A DNA stretch of 64,000 bases from Aliamphritea ceti (GTDB lineage Bacteria; Pseudomonadota; Gammaproteobacteria; Pseudomonadales; Balneatricaceae): contig NZ_AP025282.1 of the NCBI RefSeq assembly GCF_024347215.1, positions 3,286,001 to 3,350,000 of the forward strand, written 5' to 3'. Made by a program: the position numbers and the translations under genes. Below are positions 33,892-42,826 of this stretch, piece by piece. Numbering within the stretch: the first letter of the stretch is position 1; each line of letters opens with the position of its first letter. The notes under the pieces are model-generated. The model worked only from the letters and a program-made list of their open reading frames with translations, was not told the origin of the DNA and made no database searches.

Positions 33892-35274
33892 TTATTGCTT
33901 AGGCCAGTGCGCATGGTGCTCATCAATCACAAAACGGTGCCGGTGGCGATGTTTGGCATGGTAATGCGGATGCACGTGCGGTTCCGGACCTTCCCAGCCT
34001 TCATGTGTATGCTGGTGATGTTCATCATGGGTATGCGGGTGTAAGTGCTCCTGAGCAGGATGTACATGCCACATATTTTCCTGATCATCATGCTGCCACA
34101 GCTTAGCCGCCAGCATAGTCGCCAACAACGCAACCACACCCAGAATAGCGAAACACACCTGCATACCCCATTCACTGCCGATGCTACCAGCCAGCAAATA
34201 TCCTACAAGCCACATACCATGCGTTAGCGCAAAGTTTGCAGAGAAATAATCATTGCGGTCGCCGGCATTACAGGAATCTCGCACTACCCGACCAGTTGGA
34301 ATCAGTACCATTGAAGTAGCACCGCCGATCAGGAACCAGATCGGAAACAGACCTATATAGCCCGGATCAGTTAAACCAAGAAACAAAGCAGCACTAAACA
34401 ATACACCGCCGGCCAGCATCACCGTACGGTTAGAAAAATGATCCAGTAATTTAGGCAACACAAACGCCAGCGCCATAGACCCCACGCCGGCAGCAGCCAT
34501 CAATGTCGGCACGGCAGACTCACTCATGCCAAGCACCTGACGAACATACACCACCGTATTCACAATGATCATGGCACCCGCCGCTGAAAGCGCCAGATTA
34601 AGTGCCAGAACACCGCGTAACCGCGGCGTCTTAAAGTAACTGATTATGCCAAAGCTAACATGCTGCCAAACCCCACCAGTGCGTTCATTGGCTGCCGCTT
34701 TTGGTACCTGTACCAAGAAAATACAACCAGCAGCCAAAACGAAAGCGATAGAATTCAGGCGGAAGAGTAATTCATAAGACGTGATCAGCAATAAGCCGGC
34801 AGCCAAAGCTGGGCTGAGCAGGCTTTCCAGCTCCATTGCCAGACGGGACAGAGAAAGTGCCCGGGTGTATTCATCTTCATCAGGCAAAACATCTGGCAGT
34901 AACGCCTGATAGACTGGTGTATAGCCGGCAGCCAGTGCATTCAGTAAAAAGATCAGTATGAATATTTGCCACACGTCAGTAGCCAGTGGCAGTAAGAAAA
35001 CGATAACTGCGCGCCCCAGGTTGAGCCCGGCAAGCCAGCTTCGGCGGGGGAATGCATGACTGTACCCTCCCACAACCGGCGCTACACACAGATAAGCAAC
35101 CATTTTAACCGCCAGCGCAGAGCCCAGAACCAGACCAGCCTGTAGCGGGCTCAGATCATAAACCATTAAAGCCAGGGCGACCGTTGCCATCCCTGTCCCT
35201 AACAGAGATACGACCTGTCCAAAAAACAACCAGCGAAATACTGGATGGGCTAACGGGCTAAAAAAGCTACTCAT
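33892..35274 (-). CDS. MFS transporter with histidine-rich C-terminal tail
   Basis: A 460-residue major-facilitator protein with about twelve hydrophobic segments (opening HPVFRWLFFGQVVSLLGTGM). After the last helix comes a tail of some 55 residues (about 405-460) packed with histidines (HPHTHDEHHQHTHEG, HPHYHAKHRHRHR). NreB-type nickel exporters have a similar layout, so export or sensing of cobalt/nickel is plausible; entry of another B12 precursor is the alternative. It lies between the cobalt uptake genes and the chelatase genes in the same operon. No family member with a proven role is recognised, so the function is inference from context. Confidence 0.78.
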   Translation of the reverse strand: MSSFFSPLAHPVFRWLFFGQVVSLLGTGMATVALALMVYDLSPLQAGLVLGSALAVKMVAYLCVAPVVGGYSHAFPRRSWLAGLNLGRAVIVFLLPLATDVWQIFILIFLLNALAAGYTPVYQALLPDVLPDEDEYTRALSLSRLAMELESLLSPALAAGLLLITSYELLFRLNSIAFVLAAGCIFLVQVPKAAANERTGGVWQHVSFGIISYFKTPRLRGVLALNLALSAAGAMIIVNTVVYVRQVLGMSESAVPTLMAAAGVGSMALAFVLPKLLDHFSNRTVMLAGGVLFSAALFLGLTDPGYIGLFPIWFLIGGATSMVLIPTGRVVRDSCNAGDRNDYFSANFALTHGMWLVGYLLAGSIGSEWGMQVCFAILGVVALLATMLAAKLWQHDDQENMWHVHPAQEHLHPHTHDEHHQHTHEGWEGPEPHVHPHYHAKHRHRHRFVIDEHHAHWPKQ

Positions 35275-35325
35275 AAGATTCTGTCTGATCTATTTATCGG
35301 ATCTAATAAAAAGACGCCTCAAAAA

Positions 35326-36021
35326 TCAGGCCGGCACAGCACTCAGGCTAGTCTGGTAATCGACCAGGCCAGCATCCTGCAACCGCACCCAGCGGGTTGC
35401 CAGCTGTTCAAGAAAACTGTCGTCATGGGAGATAATAATCATCGCCTGTGGCAGGTTCTGTAAGGTTGTCAGTAAACGCTCCCGGGCCTTAGAATCTAAC
35501 GCATTACTTGGCTCGTCCAGCAATAACACATCCGGTTCCATGGCTAATACAGATGCCAGGGTAATCATGCGTTTTTCACCACCAGAAAGCTGATGCGTTA
35601 CCCGCTCTTCAAAACCTGCCATTCCTAACGACTCCAGCGTTTTGCTGGCAATGTCCATGGCTTCGTTCTGGGTTTTACCCAGGTTTAGTGGGCCAAAAGC
35701 AACATCTTCGATAACGGTCGGGCAGAACAGCTGATCATCAGGATCCTGAAACAGGAACCCCACTTTTCCGCGTACTTCAACAAAGTCAGATTCTTCACTA
35801 CGGGTTTTACCAAACGCAATGATATCGCCCTGTTTGGCCTTTTTCAGACCCATCAGCAAATGCAGCAGAGTCGTTTTGCCTGCACCATTTGCGCCAGTCA
35901 GCGCAACGCGTTCTCCACTATGCAAACTGAAATCAACCGCATCCAGCACAACGCCCCGACGCGGGTAGCGATAGCTGAGACCACGGACTTCAAGTAATGC
36001 GGTCTTATTCATGTTTGTCAT
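35326..36021 (-). CDS. cbiO: cobalt ECF transporter ATPase CbiO
   Basis: A 231-residue ABC ATPase powering cobalt uptake with CbiM and CbiQ. Walker A GANGAGKTTLLHLLMG, Q-loop FLFQDPDDQLFCPTVIEDVA (typical for ECF ATPases), signature LSGGEKRM, Walker B DVLLLDEPSNALD and switch His in IIISHDD are all present. It follows cbiQ by 49 bases. Confidence 0.92.
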   Translation of the reverse strand: MTNMNKTALLEVRGLSYRYPRRGVVLDAVDFSLHSGERVALTGANGAGKTTLLHLLMGLKKAKQGDIIAFGKTRSEESDFVEVRGKVGFLFQDPDDQLFCPTVIEDVAFGPLNLGKTQNEAMDIASKTLESLGMAGFEERVTHQLSGGEKRMITLASVLAMEPDVLLLDEPSNALDSKARERLLTTLQNLPQAMIIISHDDSFLEQLATRWVRLQDAGLVDYQTSLSAVPA

Positions 36022-36070
36022 AGTTCTATCTCAAGTTTGTAACAACAGACATCCAACCTGAACATCTGCC

Positions 36071-36853
36071 TTAATAAAAATTCAGTCCAACAAGAATGGC
36101 TAAACAGAAGCCAGTCAGGGCAATAAAGTAATAGTCATGACGAACCATTGCCATGTTATCCAGCAAATACAATTTACCCTGATACCCACGACACTTCATT
36201 GCCGCCATAATTCGCTCAGAACGCTCAAGCGAATGCACCAGTAACATACCTACCAGATATCCCATGGAACGCCAGGTATGCATATTACTGCGCAACACAA
36301 ATGCACGAGCCTGCATCGCCCGGCGCATACGTTTGTATTCCTGACCGATAACGTCCAGATAACGCACGGTAAACATCAGCAAGTGGACCAGCTTTTCCGG
36401 CACTTTTAAGCGTGCCATTGCGTGCCCGAGAGTTGTAGCTCCCATCGTGCCAACTAAACCTAGCAACGCCAGTACAACCGCATTTGCTTTCAGTGCAATT
36501 TTGCAGGCATGCAGCAAACCTTCGACACTGGCGGAAAAGCCAAACAGGCTGAACATTTCTTTACCTGGCGTCGTAAACGGCAACATGATGACCAGGAATA
36601 TCATGAACATATCCATAGCAATCACACGTCGCAGAGTGCGCTTAAAATTGAGTTTGGCCAGCGCCGCCACTACCAGTGCCAGGGCCAGCCCAAAAATAAG
36701 TACCGCAAAGTTATGCGACAGCACAACTGCGAAAGCAAACAGCACCGCCGCGGCAACTCTCGCCCGAGGATCGAGAATATCGATCACCGAGCTATGATGC
36801 TTCAGCTGCTGCCCTTTCCAGGACGTACCGCTATGTTCCAGATTTTGTGGCAA
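36071..36853 (-). CDS. cbiQ: cobalt ECF transporter transmembrane subunit CbiQ
   Basis: A 260-residue T-component with about five membrane helices. The C-terminal coupling helices bear the signatures MRRAMQARAF and AMKCRGYQG (the Ala-Arg-Gly motifs that contact the ATPase). The N-terminal IDILDPRARVAAAVLFAF is typical of CbiQ/NikQ. Neighbouring cbiM and cbiO complete the transporter. Confidence 0.92.
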   Translation of the reverse strand: MPQNLEHSGTSWKGQQLKHHSSVIDILDPRARVAAAVLFAFAVVLSHNFAVLIFGLALALVVAALAKLNFKRTLRRVIAMDMFMIFLVIMLPFTTPGKEMFSLFGFSASVEGLLHACKIALKANAVVLALLGLVGTMGATTLGHAMARLKVPEKLVHLLMFTVRYLDVIGQEYKRMRRAMQARAFVLRSNMHTWRSMGYLVGMLLVHSLERSERIMAAMKCRGYQGKLYLLDNMAMVRHDYYFIALTGFCLAILVGLNFY

Positions 36854-36874
36854 ATCTGTCTCCTTGCCGTTTAA

Positions 36875-37456
36875 TCAGACTGCCTGAGCAGCTTGCGCCT
36901 GCTTACGCTGACGCCACCACATTCCAATACCGCACAGTCCGAAGATGTAACCGATACCGCCAAGAACATCCTGTAAACCTGCTTTCTCCTGGAACGCACG
37001 TAACTCTTTACGCAGCGGTTTAACCTGTTTAGCAACGGCTTTCTCAATCATGCCCTGCATAGCAGCTTCGTCGTATTGCACAGCAGAACCTGTTGACGCC
37101 TTAGCGGCTGAAGCTGCTACAGCAGTATCACCACCGGCCAGAGATTCTGACAATTCTTCTGCAGGCAGCGTCATTTCCAAAACATGGCCACTTCCCATTT
37201 CCATCCGGAAGATATGATCAATCCGGGTGGTTGCTTCCATAGTAAAGAAGCCTTCATCATCGGTTTCTGTTTCCAGCAATACATTGCCAGCAGCATCTGT
37301 CACGATCACCTTAGTGCCGGCAGAGGCCATATCACCGTTTGAAAAACCCGCTTCACCTTCAATGGTGCTGCCAATCGCATATACACCACCCACAACATTG
37401 TGAGCACTGGCTGGCAAAGCAAACAGCATTGCCAGCAATACAAATAACTTACGCAT
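36875..37456 (-). CDS. CbiL/NikL-like membrane-anchored accessory protein of the cobalt transporter
   Basis: A 193-residue protein: a signal peptide (LFVLLAMLFALPASAHNVVG), a beta-rich periplasmic domain (EGEAGFSNGDMASAGTKVIV, NVLLETETDDEGFFTMEAT), a coiled-coil-like segment near 130-155, and one C-terminal membrane helix (GGIGYIFGLCGIGMWW). This is the layout of NikL/CbiL-type proteins encoded with Ni/Co ECF transporters. They appear to help metal transfer. It overlaps the cbiM 3' end by 8 bases. Confidence 0.78.
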   Translation of the reverse strand: MRKLFVLLAMLFALPASAHNVVGGVYAIGSTIEGEAGFSNGDMASAGTKVIVTDAAGNVLLETETDDEGFFTMEATTRIDHIFRMEMGSGHVLEMTLPAEELSESLAGGDTAVAASAAKASTGSAVQYDEAAMQGMIEKAVAKQVKPLRKELRAFQEKAGLQDVLGGIGYIFGLCGIGMWWRQRKQAQAAQAV

Positions 37457-38069
37457 TATCCCAATCCTCCGCGAGATGCAGAAATTCTGGTTTAACCTTA
37501 CGAATCAGCAGCACAGCAGCGGCCGTTACAAAGCCTTCTACTAACATCACCGGAATATGTGCGATCAGCGTTGCTTTCGCAGCCAGCCAGAACGCTTCAC
37601 CAGACAACGCCAGAGAGCCTGCTACCATCACGGTTGTGACTGCTACAGCCCCCGCACCTCCAATAGCTCCCCAAATAGCAGCTACTTTTGGAGAAGACGC
37701 GGCTATGCCATGTCGGCAAAGGAAGTACACCATGACCGCAGGCAAGGCGATGTTGACGGTATTGACCCCTAATACGAGGAAACCACCAAAGCCAAAGAAA
37801 ACCGCCTGCAGAATCAACGCTACCAGCAATGCAGGGAACGCCGCCCAGCCCAGCGCCAAACCAATCAGACCGTTGAGGATCAAATGAACACTGGAAAAAC
37901 CAATAGGCAAGTGAATATAAGAAGCAATAAAGAATGCGGCGGACAAAACACCTACCTGAGGCAGGTGCTCATAGTCCATTTTCTTCAGACCGTATGCTAC
38001 ACCGGCAATCGCAAGTAATGCTCCGCCGGCCAGAACCGGTTCGGAAAGCGCGCCATCTACTATATGCAT
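37449..38069 (-). CDS. cbiM: cobalt-binding ECF transporter subunit CbiM
   Basis: A 206-residue S-component. It starts MHIVDGALSEPV, with His2 of the invariant MHI motif as an N-terminal metal ligand. A conserved HLPIGFSSVHLILNGLIGL block supplies further histidines. About six hydrophobic segments. Together with CbiQ, CbiO and the CbiL/NikL-like protein it forms a full Co(II) importer. Confidence 0.94.
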   Translation of the reverse strand: MHIVDGALSEPVLAGGALLAIAGVAYGLKKMDYEHLPQVGVLSAAFFIASYIHLPIGFSSVHLILNGLIGLALGWAAFPALLVALILQAVFFGFGGFLVLGVNTVNIALPAVMVYFLCRHGIAASSPKVAAIWGAIGGAGAVAVTTVMVAGSLALSGEAFWLAAKATLIAHIPVMLVEGFVTAAAVLLIRKVKPEFLHLAEDWDNA

Positions 38070-38127
38070 AGCTGTTCCTGAAACTGTAAAACCGGTAGAT
38101 CTTTAACAGAACTGCCGGCTTCAGTGA

Positions 38128-38934
38128 TTATTTAATATCGTGAGCCTGAACCCAGATAACCGCGTCCTGAGACAACTCTTTACCTTTGTATTCAGTATCT
38201 GAACCTACTCCCAGAGCAGCAAAGCCCCAGTGGCCAGACTTTGGAATACCGAATGTAAAGGTACCGTTGGCATCCGCAAAAATCGTCATAGTGACAAATG
38301 CATCAGCTGGCGGTGTCATTTCTGCATGATCAGAGAAACGATTATTTTTCACATCCGGCTCGTAGTTCATGTATTCAACTTCGATTTCAGCGAAAGGAAC
38401 TGGCTCGCCATTGCTTTTAACAACACCGGTAAAGGTACCGCCAGCATAAATAGCGTACGGTTTAGTCAAAGGCACGATCTCTGCTTTAAGACCCAGCTCT
38501 TCGTTCCAGTCAGTTGGCAAGCCGCCAACATTGATGATGTTCTTAGTAACCTGCTGAATGTAAATATCTTCTTCAGCTTCGTAGTAAGGCTCTGGGGTCA
38601 TCACGAAAACATTATCGCCCAGTCCACGAAAGCGTACCTTTGCTTCGTACGCAGGGCCTGTATCTACAGCACTGGTCCACTCAATTGGTACCAGTTTATC
38701 CATCAGGTCAGTTTTTTTACCCTTACGGACAGAATAGAATTCTAAAGGCTCACCCATCTTCATCACGTGGCCGCTGGCAGCAGGATGAGTAAATGGCATC
38801 TTCAAGACCACCTCACCACCCTTTTCACGCAAAGAGTCATGGGCATAAACCAACTGAAAATGTGCCTGAGCCGTACCGGCTACCAGGGAAGAACCTAACA
38901 CTAAAGCTGCAGATAACTGCTTGAAATTGAACAC
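38128..38934 (-). CDS. DUF4198 family periplasmic protein (NikK-like), first gene of the cobalamin operon
   Basis: A 268-residue protein with an N-terminal signal peptide (cleavage after GTAQA, mature end HFQLVY). The DUF4198 region contains GEVVLKMPFTHPAASGHVM and YAIYAGGTFTGVVKSNGEPV. NikK/CbiK-type proteins of this family accompany Ni/Co transporters and are thought to bind the metal in the periplasm; the mature protein begins with a histidine that could be a ligand. GTG at 38934 is the start; a GGAG lies about 11 bases upstream. It follows the riboswitch directly. Confidence 0.85.
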   Translation of the reverse strand: MFNFKQLSAALVLGSSLVAGTAQAHFQLVYAHDSLREKGGEVVLKMPFTHPAASGHVMKMGEPLEFYSVRKGKKTDLMDKLVPIEWTSAVDTGPAYEAKVRFRGLGDNVFVMTPEPYYEAEEDIYIQQVTKNIINVGGLPTDWNEELGLKAEIVPLTKPYAIYAGGTFTGVVKSNGEPVPFAEIEVEYMNYEPDVKNNRFSDHAEMTPPADAFVTMTIFADANGTFTFGIPKSGHWGFAALGVGSDTEYKGKELSQDAVIWVQAHDIK

Positions 38935-39057
38935 GTTTGAATTGCTCCGTCTGAATAAATAAACAGCCAGAGTTGGGAGGAATCAGCACAGCAGATGTGG
39001 GAAGAAACATCGCTAAGCCTCGGTGAAGCCCTCCGCAACACCTAGTTATAACAAGTT

Positions 39058-39290
39058 ACCAAGTCGGTATCCGGACTCATCGACGGATTTTCATCCCCTG
39101 TTTCGCCTTCCCACTAATTTTGATTCACGGGAATCATTTGCTCGCGGTGGCCAATGAAACAGTTTTATCGATTTACCGTTGCGGGGGCAGTGTTGGGATT
39201 GCCAGAACTGGCGCTGCATAATTTGGCAATTACAACAGCAGCAACCGAAATCTAAACTCACCAACTTCCCGGGCAATGCATTTTTTAATG
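39058..39290 (-). promoter_or_regulatory. cobalamin riboswitch
   Basis: On the minus strand the sequence carries the conserved aptamer blocks in order: GGGAAGTTGGTGAG near 39271-39258, GCCCCCGCAACGGTAA near 39189-39174 (B12-box core), GGCCACCGCGAGC, GTGGGAAGGCGAAACAGGGGATG-like segment near 39112-39090, and GAGTCCGGATACCGAC near 39079-39064. It lies 124 bases upstream of the GTG of the DUF4198 gene. Expected to switch the whole operon off when adenosylcobalamin is plentiful. Borders are approximate. Confidence 0.92.
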
Positions 39291-39418
39291 CTTTGCCCTG
39301 CGTGTTTGCACACGCAACTCAGTAACGAAAACGCACAATACCTGCACCGCTCAAAGATTGTCAATCAGCGCCGGATAAATGTCGCAATTTAATAAAATAA
39401 GGTCTTAAGAAGGGCAAT

Positions 39419-39442
39419 AACAGCCGCCAAACGACGGCTGTT
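39419..39442 (-). terminator. possible terminator hairpin after the chemoreceptor gene
   Basis: Stem AACAGCCG / CGGCTGTT with an 8-base loop, 22 bases past the stop of the chemoreceptor gene. T-run is weak. Confidence 0.5.
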
Positions 39443-39464
39443 CAGAGTAAACAAAAAATCAATC

Positions 39465-41321
39465 TCAGGTTACAAACTGGCCGACTGCCAGCTTCAGCTG
39501 CTGGGCCTGAGCCGCCACCTCGTCACTGGCAACTACATTTAACTGCGTCTGGGCACTTGCATCATCAATAATCAGCCGGATTTTATCTACATTCTGATTA
39601 ATCTCACCTGCCACAGTCGCTTGCTCTTCTGTAGCAGCTGCAACCTGAGCTGTCATATCCACAATGGTCGCGGCATCTGATGTAATCGCATCCAGCATAT
39701 TAATACTCTCTCCCGCCCTTTCAGCACTCTGCTGACTGCGGCTAAGGCTCACCGCCATCAATTCGGTAGCTCTGCTAGTACGGACCTGCAATTGAGTAAT
39801 CATACCTTCAATTTCACTGGCCGAAGCCTGAGTACGCTCCGCCAGCGACCTCACTTCATCAGCAACCACTGCAAACCCTCTGCCCTGCTCACCGGCTCTG
39901 GCCGCTTCGATAGAAGCATTTAAAGCCAACAAATTAGTTTGCTCTGCAATGGATTTAATGACCCCTAATACTGAACCAATTTCTTCGCTATCTTTTTTCA
40001 GCGTCTGCACCTCACTATCAGTCTCGCTAGCCTGCTCAGCAAGGCTCTGGATGCTGTCGATTAACTCATGATTACTGGCTTTACTTTGTTCGGCCTGACT
40101 CAGGGAGTTTTGTGCGGTTGAAGAGGTCTGTTCAGTATTGCCGGCAATTTCTGCCATAGCCGCTTCCATCTCGTGGACTGCACTGGCAATTTGCACAACT
40201 TCATCCTGTTCATTCTGTAAATCAGAGGCCGCCCGGTTAGCACTGCTGGCCAACTGTTCCGAAGACGACTGCAAATGCCCAATTGCTTTTACCACATCAC
40301 CAATTAACGTCTGGAAGATAGCCATCATGGCATTAAAGTCGCTTCCCATTTTACCCAGCTCATCGCGATTGCCACCTTCATATCGCAATGTCATATCCTT
40401 GCTGGCACTGACTTTTTGCATACAGGTCGCCAACGCAGAAATTGGTAACAGAATACTGCGGGAAATGAGTGTAACCGCTACCCCTACGATAAGAGCTACA
40501 GCGATCATAATACCTACGGCTAAAAACTGTACCCGGGATACTTCAGCAGCAACATGCGCCTGCAGACCGACATTAATCTGATCAAGTGTGGTTTGAGTAT
40601 CCTGAGCCTGCTGCTGCATAACCCCTCGCAAACCGGATTCGGCCGTTAGCCCTAATTCTTTACGGGCCTGAACAAGCGCAATAAACTGACGCTTATAATC
40701 ATCCAGTAAGTCCACTGTCACTTTGCGCTGCGCCTGACTAAAATCCACTTGTCGCAAAACAGCAATTGCCTTATCAAAGTTGCCGGTAAATTTCGTCAGA
40801 TATTTTTCATTTGAGCGGATAATAAAATCTTTCTCATTTCTGCGTAGCTGCAAAATTCGTACATAAAGCGCATCACTGTTAATCGCGACAACATTTTTTT
40901 CCGCTGCATGAACCGCTCCCCGCAAACCACCCCGCAAGCCTTCTTTTTCATTCAAACCAATAGTTTTTAACAGACCCGCAACTTTTACAAAGCTGTCACC
41001 ATATTCACCAAAATGCTTTCCCAGTACTTGCAACGAACTTTGGGCATCTGCATCAAGCTGCGTCATCGCCTCGGACAAATGGCCGTTAAAACGTGATTTA
41101 GCCTCAATAAAACCCGTTTCTGAAGCGCCTTGCAATGTCGTCACGAACGCCAGCTCATGCTGCCCCATTGCCAGCTGATCCTGCTTCAGCTTCCCCACCA
41201 GAGATTCGCTTTCGCGAAGTTCATTTAATGTGCCCAGGGAATACATCAGCAAGCCAAATAGCGCCGCCACAGAAAACAGCACAATACCCAGCAGTAAAAT
41301 AAGTTTGTTTTTGATGGTCAT
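39465..41321 (-). CDS. methyl-accepting chemotaxis protein with HBM-type sensor
   Basis: A transmembrane chemoreceptor, 618 residues from ATG at 41321 (GGAG nearby; the longer frame to 41417 has no conserved sequence). The first membrane helix (LILLLGIVLFSVAALFGLLM) is followed by a helical periplasmic domain with LRRNEKDFIIRSNEKYLTKF and repeated GLRG motifs, as in helical bimodular (HBM) sensors that bind organic acids. A second helix, HAMP, and the signalling domain follow, with the hairpin tip VIKSIAEQTNLLALNASIEA and REGRG-like ARAGEQGRGFAVVADEV. The ligand is unknown. Confidence 0.92.
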   Translation of the reverse strand: MTIKNKLILLLGIVLFSVAALFGLLMYSLGTLNELRESESLVGKLKQDQLAMGQHELAFVTTLQGASETGFIEAKSRFNGHLSEAMTQLDADAQSSLQVLGKHFGEYGDSFVKVAGLLKTIGLNEKEGLRGGLRGAVHAAEKNVVAINSDALYVRILQLRRNEKDFIIRSNEKYLTKFTGNFDKAIAVLRQVDFSQAQRKVTVDLLDDYKRQFIALVQARKELGLTAESGLRGVMQQQAQDTQTTLDQINVGLQAHVAAEVSRVQFLAVGIMIAVALIVGVAVTLISRSILLPISALATCMQKVSASKDMTLRYEGGNRDELGKMGSDFNAMMAIFQTLIGDVVKAIGHLQSSSEQLASSANRAASDLQNEQDEVVQIASAVHEMEAAMAEIAGNTEQTSSTAQNSLSQAEQSKASNHELIDSIQSLAEQASETDSEVQTLKKDSEEIGSVLGVIKSIAEQTNLLALNASIEAARAGEQGRGFAVVADEVRSLAERTQASASEIEGMITQLQVRTSRATELMAVSLSRSQQSAERAGESINMLDAITSDAATIVDMTAQVAAATEEQATVAGEINQNVDKIRLIIDDASAQTQLNVVASDEVAAQAQQLKLAVGQFVT

Positions 41322-41634
41322 GCAACACTCCACATCAAGACATTTGGTCTCCTGACCGCCCTCACTGACAATCAGATCCAGACTTGATCTGGTGCGCTCA
41401 GAGACTCCTGCAAACATCAGTCACCAGCTTAATCACCAATCGGCCAGACAACGCCCTTGACCAAAATCCTTTACCAAGTTTTAGAAAACTAGCTGTCGCA
41501 CGAAAATTCTCCAGTAAAGTTTGCCCAGTTTGGGGATTATCTATAGTCAAATGTCAGTTGCGTATACTGCAAAAACCATTGCACAAAAATCACTCCGGTG
41601 TAGACTTGCCCGCTGCAATTCAGAGAGGTTGGTT

Positions 41635-42276
41635 ATGCGTTCCGTTTACAGTGTCAAAGAGATGTTTTACACCCTGCAGGGCGAAGGTGCTCAGGCGGGC
41701 CGGCCGGCGGTATTTTGTCGGTTCACCGGCTGCAACCTGTGGTCTGGCCGGGAACAGGATCGTGCGAAAGCGATCTGCGATTTCTGTGATACTGATTTCG
41801 TCGGCACTGACGGACAAAACGGTGATAAATTTCGCAGCCCTGAAGCACTGGCAAAAAGAGTTCGCAGCTTCTGGCCACTCAACAATGAAGGTACACCTTA
41901 TGTTGTCTGCACCGGTGGCGAACCTTTATTACAGCTGGATGAAGCACTTATTGCTGCCTTTAAAGCAGAAGGTCTGGAAATTGCGCTGGAAACCAATGGA
42001 ACATTACCTGTTCCGGATGGTGTGGACTGGATATGTGTCAGCCCAAAAGGCGTCTCTGAGATTGTGCAAACCACTGGCCATGAACTAAAACTGGTCTACC
42101 CACAAAGCCAGGCATTACCTGAACGCTTTGCCGACCTCAGGTTCGATAACTATTACTTACAACCACTGGATGATGCTTTGCAGACAGCCAACACTAAAGC
42201 AGCTGTTGAATACTGCATGGCGCACCCTAAGTGGAAACTCAGCCTGCAGACCCATAAATTTATCGGTATTGACTAA
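41635..42276 (+). CDS. queE: 7-carboxy-7-deazaguanine synthase
   Basis: A radical SAM enzyme of queuosine biosynthesis, converting 6-carboxytetrahydropterin to CDG. ATG at 41635 (after GAGAGG) gives 213 residues: YSVKEMFYTLQGEGAQAGRP, then GCNLWSGREQ and AICDFCDTDF, the iron-sulfur cysteines in the expanded CX14CX2C pattern typical of gamma-/betaproteobacterial QueE. VCTGGEPLLQLDEALI and WICVSPKG are also standard. The upstream frame to 41521 has no conserved sequence. It is divergent from the chemoreceptor gene. Confidence 0.95.
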   Translation: MRSVYSVKEMFYTLQGEGAQAGRPAVFCRFTGCNLWSGREQDRAKAICDFCDTDFVGTDGQNGDKFRSPEALAKRVRSFWPLNNEGTPYVVCTGGEPLLQLDEALIAAFKAEGLEIALETNGTLPVPDGVDWICVSPKGVSEIVQTTGHELKLVYPQSQALPERFADLRFDNYYLQPLDDALQTANTKAAVEYCMAHPKWKLSLQTHKFIGID

Positions 42277-42400
42277 AATAAGCCGTCAGTTTCACCATAT
42301 TTCAGATTTTTTTCAAAAAAATTGAAATTTTTTTCGTCTCTTCAGGTCTACTTTGCTGATAAAGAATACCGAGTATTTTCAAATTCTTGGCTAACACTTC

Positions 42401-42445
42401 TATAACCTGCATGAAGTATGATATGCAGGTTGTACATTTTTTTTG
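42401..42445 (+). terminator. hairpin with T-run downstream of queE
   Basis: Stem AACCTGCAT / ATGCAGGTT (42404-42412 and 42423-42431), then GTACATTTTTTTT. A Rho-independent terminator on the plus strand, 125 bases past the queE stop. No gene is seen in the 550-bp gap to hisC. Confidence 0.6.
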
Positions 42446-42546
42446 CGAAAAAATGCAAAAAAATTCAAATCGCACTGAACTTATTGCGCAACCCCTTCTC
42501 TAAATCTGTACATCAACGTTCGAGCAAGACCCCTTTTGTAGTAAAA

Positions 42547-42588
42547 GTAGTTTCTTCCCAGAGCTTCCCCTCTCTGGGAAGAAGCTAC
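42547..42588. other. strong hairpin in the queE-hisC gap
   Basis: A 17-bp stem with one mismatch, left arm GTAGTTTCTTCCCAGAG, 8-base loop. It is followed by T/C-rich sequence on the plus strand, so could be a second terminator or the 3' end of a small RNA. The rest of 42277-42826 is AT-rich and without a clear feature. Confidence 0.5.
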
Positions 42589-42826
42589 TCCCCTTTTCTT
42601 CTAAACGCTTTTTCTACCGTATTTCTAAGTCGCTTTTTGTAAACCAGTGCCTATCTTTTGAACCGCCTTAAAACACGCCCGTCGAATGCACCTTTAAAGC
42701 CTTAGTACTAATTTTTAAACCGCATATTTAAAGCCTCTGTAAGCAACTAACATTCTTTGCTATCCTAGCCGGCCTGTTTATTTGCGCTGTTTCAGGCGTA
42801 ATCAACCTTCTGAATAGTGAATCAAG

